NCBI GenBank assembly: GCA_021495925.1
Contig: JAKEKT010000012.1
Coordinates: 310,001-374,000, forward strand
From: Diplodia intermedia
Lineage: Eukaryota > Ascomycota > Dothideomycetes > Botryosphaeriales > Botryosphaeriaceae
Length of the DNA stretch: 64,000 nt
Direction of reading: 5' to 3'
Position numbers and translations under genes: made by a program. This document shows, one piece after another, positions 58,681 through 64,000 of this stretch. The notes under the pieces were generated by a model. It saw only the letters and a list, made by a program, of their open reading frames with translations. It searched no databases and was not told where the DNA came from. Positions within the stretch are counted from its first letter, which is position 1. Each line of letters begins with the position of its first letter.

Positions 58681-59021
58681 GACTGTAATCGAAGAGGTCA
58701 ATCTGTGAAGGAAACAAAGGAAGGTAAATATGGTGGGTTGTTGAAGCTTTTGACCAGACGCAGATGTCTGGCTAGGAAGCGAACATTCGCATCCGGACAT
58801 GAGCTTCAACTCCCTATGAATTGGCGTCAGAGTTCTTCGGTCGTCCTTCGAGATACCCTGTACACGAAAGAAATCAAAATTCAAGATGCTTTGCGTATGT
58901 GTTGTTGACAAACCGAAGCAGCGTAGCCCCCCGGAGAGCTGTAAACGAGACGAGCATTTCATGCGTATCCTACTAAAGATATCTCACCCTACTTACGTAG
59001 ATAGTCGAATTCAATGTCCAG

Positions 59022-59275
59022 ATGCATTTTATCGCCGAACCAATTTGCTTCCTCTCCCGCGCCTTGACCCCTGCTGAAACCCGATACCACCCTACTGAGC
59101 TAGAAGTCACAGGGCTCATTTGGGCCGTTCGGAAAATCAGGCACATGATCGAGTCGGGCGCACGTATTCCGCCGGTATTTTTCACCGACCACCGTGCCGC
59201 TGAGTTTATCTCCCAGCACTACAATATCCAGTCCACGACAAGCGCCGACCGGCTAAACCTCCGGTTGGTTACCGT
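59022..59275 (+). mobile_element. Ty3/Gypsy retrotransposon relic (RNase H-like fragment)
   Basis: About 85 codons encode a fragment of the RT-linked RNase H domain: FLSRALTPAETRYHPTELEV, IWAVRKIRHMIES, the catalytic-type FTDH, then SADRLNLRLV. These are hallmarks of fungal Gypsy polyproteins. Reverse transcriptase, integrase and gag are absent on both sides, so this is a short decayed remnant. It is flanked directly by the short dispersed repeats. Confidence 0.85.
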
Positions 59276-59276
59276 A

Positions 59277-59552
59277 TGTCCGGATATCTACTTCAGCTAC
59301 CCATGAAGAAGGATATAGCATCTCTATAGAAACTACAAAACAGTAAAACTGTTTGTAGACTACTAAGTGGCATAGTCGGTTGTAGGAAATCTAAGCGGCT
59401 TTTACGTAGGCACCTGAAGCGAATGTCCAGACGTAAATGTAAGTTTTCCCAAGATCTCCCACATGGGTAGTTGAAGCAGATGTCCGGGAGTAGATGTGAG
59501 CTTTAAGGCTGTATATTCGCATCCCGATATAGGATTCAACTACCTACGTATG
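59277..59552. repeat. Cluster of the degenerate dispersed element (copies C-F)
   Basis: Copy C (59277-59322) has the TGTCCGGATAT...CTACCCATG...TATAGC order of copy B. Copies D (59401-59450) and E (59459-59506) are in the opposite orientation: TGAAGCGAATGTCCAGA and TTGAAGCAGATGTCCGGG, each followed by GTA(A/G)ATGT(A/G)AG. Copy F (59519-59552) is again inverted, with GATTCAACTACCTACG. Differences are mostly C/T and G/A. Confidence 0.55.
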
Positions 59553-61352
59553 TGTGGCGCATAATCTTTGTTAGTCAATTCTTTTACAACCCGCCGTAAT
59601 CAATCATGGAAGTCGCAACACATCTCAGAGCAAATTTAAAATAAGTTCGTCCGCGTTAGAGTGCCAAATGCCTACTACGAAGAATACTACTATTTTTTTT
59701 TTTACTTGTATTCCCTTTGTCCGGCCAAATATCTATTACACTGAAGATTTGTTGTTTCTTTAATAGCAGCCGAGAAGGTGAAGATACTTACGCCAGCAGC
59801 TGGACAGTCACACCAGAGGCAGATGTTTGAGTGCGATCCTAGATTCATAGTGTCGGTAAATTGTTACGGAATATGTTGTTTACCTGCGTCCGCAATCGAC
59901 GGCATCGATTTGTACCAAATGGTTCGACGTGGAAACGGATGCCCATGTAAGTACAGCGCATCCTGCTCACACGTGAAATTACTGTGCGTCTGCATGGCAT
60001 TAGCTTGGGTTTGCGGTGTTGGATTTTCATCCTTGTGTATGACACGATAGGACACTAAAACTAGTGGCCGGGTCACAAGGTACGAGCTGCAGATGCAAAG
60101 GGTCCAGTGACGTCGAATGGTGTACGATAATAGGTGGCCTAGTTTTATTCTGGAACCACCTCGGCGGTACGGTGGAATATCGTAGCCTTGTGCATGAGGT
60201 ACGATACGCTTGGTGCGTGTGAGATAATGGAGTAAATGATCGAGGGCATCTTCTTGGTAACTGTATGGAATGAAATTACATCTTGTACGTGAATGAAATA
60301 CATTTCCGCAGTGAAAATGCATACCTTGCTTTGGGTACCATACTGTTGATGATGCCACAGAAACGGCATGGGCACGCCGAGTCATGGCCACTGGTCACAT
60401 TGGCCCCCAGCCACCATCCTCGAGAATGGGAAGGCAGGATGGTAGTAGCACCCCTGCGGCATCTGCTCCTGGTGAGAGTATAAGTAGACGGTCTGATGAA
60501 TCGATGCCTCGTCTCGATTTTTCTACCATCTGCGTGGTTCCGTTTCATTCATGGGCAGCGGTACTGTGGCGGGCGACGGGTCTCCAATCCTCCTCCGAAA
60601 GAAGACGAATCAATACCGGGAGTGGTATGGCAGCGATACGCCTGTCCGATTCAGGTCTTACGCAGCTCCAAAGAAGAATACTGTCATCTGCCTTGGTTTC
60701 GCGGCGGGGGAAATATCGGTGAGCATGCAGCTACCTCGTTAGCGGTATACGGCAATGCAGCCACTCGCATCCGCGTGCCAAGTCTGCAGCAAAGCCCAAC
60801 CAACACCTTCCAACGGCAATCCCTAAACTCTATTGTTACAGATGCCGGCAAGGGCTTGCCTTGCAGCAACAGCTCGAGCCTCGGCCTTTTTTGCGTCATT
60901 GCATCGGTCACACTCGCCCCAGCTTACGCATTGCCACGTCTCTTAGCAGCTACTGCCGCCTTCTCAACGCCACCACGTTCTTTCTTTCCCTCCTGCTCTC
61001 TCATCCGTTCCTTCCCGGTCTTTTCCCTCTCTTTGTCCATGCTTCTGTTCTTGTATACTATTTTCTAATGGAATTAATGCTTTAGTCGCATTATATGCGC
61101 CCATCCCACCAAGAATATCCCATCACCAAAGCTCCCAGCTTGACGTTCATCACCCTGCGCAAGCTATGATACGCGACCACGACCACGACCATCATATTTA
61201 CCCACATCCACAACGCAGTGAATGTTGTGGAGCAGTCATGAGTTGGGAAATCCTCGAGACCGATGTTCAATTTCCAAGCGGAAAGCCCTGTAGCCACCAC
61301 AGCTTGAGCAGCTGTCGTCAATGCACCTGACATCGATACTCGCAAAATACCA

Positions 61353-62801
61353 ATGGACTGTATAAAAAAGCAATTCGAAACCCTGGGTATCAACCACCAA
61401 AGCGACACGGCCGCAGAGGAAGGGACCACCCACAAGCATGAGCGTGACAGCCGTCACCACAACCTCTTACTCAACGGAAATCTCGAAGGCAGAAGCAAAA
61501 ATAATCACCGCGATCCTCAACACGGCGATCACCATCACCTCTTTCATCCCCAGCGCAACCCCCACCGCTATCGCCGCAGCCAACTTCCGACCGACGCGGC
61601 AATGGCCAACGAGGAAGAATCATCATTGTCATTACCCCACCCGCCTCAAAACCGCAACCGCTACAGTGGCAGCAGAGTCGACAGCGAGCTCTACTACCAC
61701 AACCCATTCTACTACCGCACCCACCGTGACCGCACCAGCCAGTTCAAAAGCGGTGACAACATCTCGCGCGGCTTCCGTTTCAACACCGAGGCGCTCAACG
61801 GCGCCAACATCCTCGACGAAGACGTCGACGAGTCCGTTGTCACGGAGTCGGATATCCCTCAGTTCGAGATCCCGGACCCACCGATCAGTGTGCGCAAAGA
61901 CAACATAAAGGAGGCTGACCACCCTCTGCAATACCACCACGAGCCGCGCTATTATCACGAGTACGAACCCCCACGCGGCCGCGACAGACGCCCCCGCCCC
62001 AACACCAACACCGAAAGCCGCTGGTCACACTATCCGTCGCCGCCGCCGCCACCACCACCACTGTCACGACAAATGCCCCTGTACCCCGACAGGCTACCGC
62101 CGGACGACAGCCTATCGCCCGCCTCGACCATCTCGAGCCCACAAAGCCACTTCGACCGACGACCGCAGCCAAAGACCAAACGCTTCTCCGCAGCAGCAGC
62201 AGCACCGCCACCAACCGACGGCGTCCTCCCCCGAAGCAGAAAAGCCGCGCTGCTGCACCATCATCATCTCCACCACCACCACCTCCACCACCACCCGGAC
62301 ATCGACGAGGAAGCATCAAGCAAAGGCCTCGGTCCGCCGGCGGCGGCGTCGACAGCAGAAGAGTCTCCCTGGCCATCGCCGCCGCCGCCATCCGCACCCG
62401 CACCACGATTCCGCCGAGGGAAACAACAGCAAAAAGAACGACTCTCGCCACTGCTCTTCCCCCTGCCCGCCCCCACAACGACCGTGGACGGCGGCTCCTC
62501 GGTGCTGGTCGGGCGGGGCATGAAGCGCTCCGGCGCCGGCCCGAGAAACGGCAAGACGCGCAGGATGAGGGACGGCAGCAACGCGCTCGGTTCGTCGTAT
62601 ACGCTTTCCCCGTCGCCGCCTCCGCTGCCCGATGCGACGACGGTCGATGGGACGGAGGTGTCGATGGGGAGGAGGGGGAGGAGCGACGACGGCGTGTACG
62701 ATGACGGGGTTTATGAGGGGGGCGGGTACGAATACGTTGGGCCGGATTACGGCGGCGATGACGAGGAGGTGCCCGTGGAGGGTGCGGTGGACGGAGGAGG
62801 A

Positions 62802-62844
<43 letters not shown>

Positions 62845-64000
62845 GTGGTCCGTGGAGTCCGCGCTGGGAGGTTAGCAGCATTCGTACGTTTAGCTACGGC
62901 GACGACGACGACGAGAGCGGCGCGAGGGAAGAGGGGGGCGATGGGTTCGTTCGCGGTGCACCCGGGCGTGGGTTTTTCGACTACGCGAGGGCGGCGAGGG
63001 AGAGGAGGAAGGGGGAGAGGGTGAGGGGGACGGCAGGTCATCCGGTCCTTGGTTCCGGTTCCGGTTCTGGCGGTGGTGCTGGTGGTGGTGGAGGGCACGG
63101 CCGGTCTGGCAGGGCTGCTTCACCCGGGAGACGAGCTGGATTCGAGATCATAAGAGGAGGCGGCGGATGGGAGACGGAGACGGAGCTGGAGCCGGAGCCG
63201 GAGCCAGAGCCGTATCTATTCGATGTCGATGACGAAGAGGTTGGTGGACACATGCCAAGGGACTGGCCTCTGAGAGACATGGACGGATTCTCGCAATATT
63301 TGAATCCCAGGAACTTCCCGCGAGGCGGCAGACATGTTGGCGGGGAGGGCGGCATCGATATTGAGGATAATCGCGCGAAAGACAAGCGCAAGCATCGGCG
63401 CAAGAAGCATAGCGACAGTAACCGCACCTCGACGCCCCCAGCGCTTCCCGTCCCAGCTAGCACTGCGGGTCCATTGAGCACGATTCGTGCGCCGCGCACA
63501 CCATCGGAGGTCGCTGGATGCGCGCTGGGAACAGCGGCGGTGGGATTGTGCGCAACGAGTGTGAAAAAGGTGGTGTCGCAGGCGATAAGGTGGGAAGTCG
63601 AGAAACAGGTGCAGGAAAGATTGCGGGAAGAGAAATTGGAAAGAAAGAGACGAAGGGCGCGGAAGAGGGAGGAGAAAGAAAAGAAATGGAGAGAGAGGGA
63701 TCGACTGGAGAGGGAAGCAGTCATGGCCCGCAGGGCGAATGGAAGGCCGGGATTTGCAAGAAGGCTGAGTGACAAAGTCCCTCAACGCTTCAGGAGAGCA
63801 ATGAGTGGTCCCAGCGGTCTCAGTGCCCCTAGCGGTCTCAGTGCCCCCAGTGATCTCAATGGTCCTGATGGTCTCGGTGGTCTTAGTACCGGCTGTGTCG
63901 GTAGGATAAAAGACCGAGTAGGTAAAGACGGGCTGATCAGAGATGATGCGGTTGGGGATGGTCGTTTAGGGGACGATGACTTCATCGGAGAGGGCTTTCG
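61353..64000 (+). CDS. Long low-complexity protein, 3' end outside the window (partial)
   Basis: A frame open from the ATG at 61353 to the right edge, at least 882 codons with no stop. It begins MDCIKKQFETLGINHQS. The early part has ordinary composition (SELYYHNPFYYRTHRDRTSQF, SRGFRFNTEALNGANILDED, ESDIPQFEIPDPPISVRKDN). Then come poly-Pro, a His-rich run near 62250-62300, and a run of more than 15 Gly near 62796-62850. Further on are an EPEPEPEP stretch (about 63193) and the segment HMPRDWPLRDMDGFSQYLN. A hydrophobic patch (AGCALGTAAVGLCATSV) precedes a strongly basic coiled coil (about 63590-63735). Near the edge, SGLSAP units repeat. Non-repetitive blocks keep coding character, so the frame is probably real; a short intron cannot be excluded. 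No family recognised. Confidence 0.72.

Larger units (their letters stand above)
58681..61352. other. Repeat-rich, gene-poor region
   Basis: Contains the Gypsy RNase H fragment (59022-59275) and a cluster of short repeats (59277-59552). From 59.3 to 59.8 kb it is AT-rich with T-runs. From 60.86 to 61.07 kb a C/T-rich tract resembles the leader of the gene starting at 61353. A plus-strand frame of 190 codons (60496-61068) has no motif and is not called. Confidence 0.55.

Noticed and set aside
60496..61068. Plus-strand frame of 190 codons upstream of the terminal gene
   Set aside because: It crosses a C/T-rich leader-like tract and has no recognisable motif or supporting splice structure.
61885..63098. 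Minus-strand frames of 197 and 260 codons over the terminal gene
   Set aside because: They are shadows of His-, Pro- and Gly-runs in the longer plus-strand frame and have no motif.
1..64000. tRNA genes, CRISPR arrays, intact transposons, prophage or virus copies
   Set aside because: Scanning for T-loop-like words, regular spacers, transposase or integrase motifs showed none, apart from the short Gypsy RNase H relic.

Overview
This is a stretch of nuclear DNA from a filamentous ascomycete (Pezizomycotina), probably a Dothideomycete. Genes are monocistronic and lie on both strands. Most are interrupted by 44-80 nt introns with GT...AG ends and CTAAC-type branch points. The gene set (Dicer-like 2, fused tryptophan synthase, SPO22/ZIP4, CENP-Q, MOB1, Zn2Cys6 regulator, MFS sugar porter) is typical of ascomycetes. 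The class-level placement is an impression from protein character, not a computed result. No tRNA, rRNA, CRISPR array, provirus or biosynthetic gene cluster was recognised.

Layout, left to right: zinc alcohol dehydrogenase (0.6-1.8 kb, +); C2H2 zinc-finger protein (2.2-5.1, -); glycine-rich protein overlapping a second long reading frame on the same strand (5.9-7.1, -); Dicer-like 2 (7.8-12.7, +); coiled-coil protein (13.7-14.7, -); a 3 kb gene-poor stretch ending in a three-copy tandem repeat; large serine-rich protein (17.6-21.1, -); RING-CH membrane E3 ligase (21.7-22.8, -) divergent from proteasome subunit alpha-2 (23.3-24.4, +); tryptophan synthase with Gcn4/CPC1-type sites upstream (25.1-27.6, +); Gyp5-like TBC RabGAP (29.1-32.1, +); SPO22/ZIP4 meiotic protein (33.8-37.4, -); Zn2Cys6 regulator built with two microexons (38.4-40.5, -); CENP-Q kinetochore protein (42.1-43.6, -); GH63-like glucosidase with two microexons (44.4-47.8, -); MOB1 (49.3-50.7, -); MFS sugar/inositol porter (51.7-53.8, -); a 3.7 kb gene-poor stretch; NFU1 Fe-S scaffold (57.5-58.7, +); a decayed repeat region with a Ty3/Gypsy RNase H fragment (59.0-59.6); and a low-complexity protein of at least 882 codons running off the right edge (61.4-64.0, +).

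The genes do not form one pathway. The links that can be argued are local: an E3 ligase and a proteasome subunit share one divergent promoter, and tryptophan synthase carries the expected general amino-acid-control sites. The most noteworthy points are the overlapping coding frames at 6-7 kb, a short degenerate element dispersed at three or more intergenic sites and clustered beside the Gypsy relic, an in-frame stop-free 543-nt intron in MOB1, microexons assembling conserved domains, and a missing AG acceptor in the last NFU1 intron. No clearly new multi-gene system is visible.
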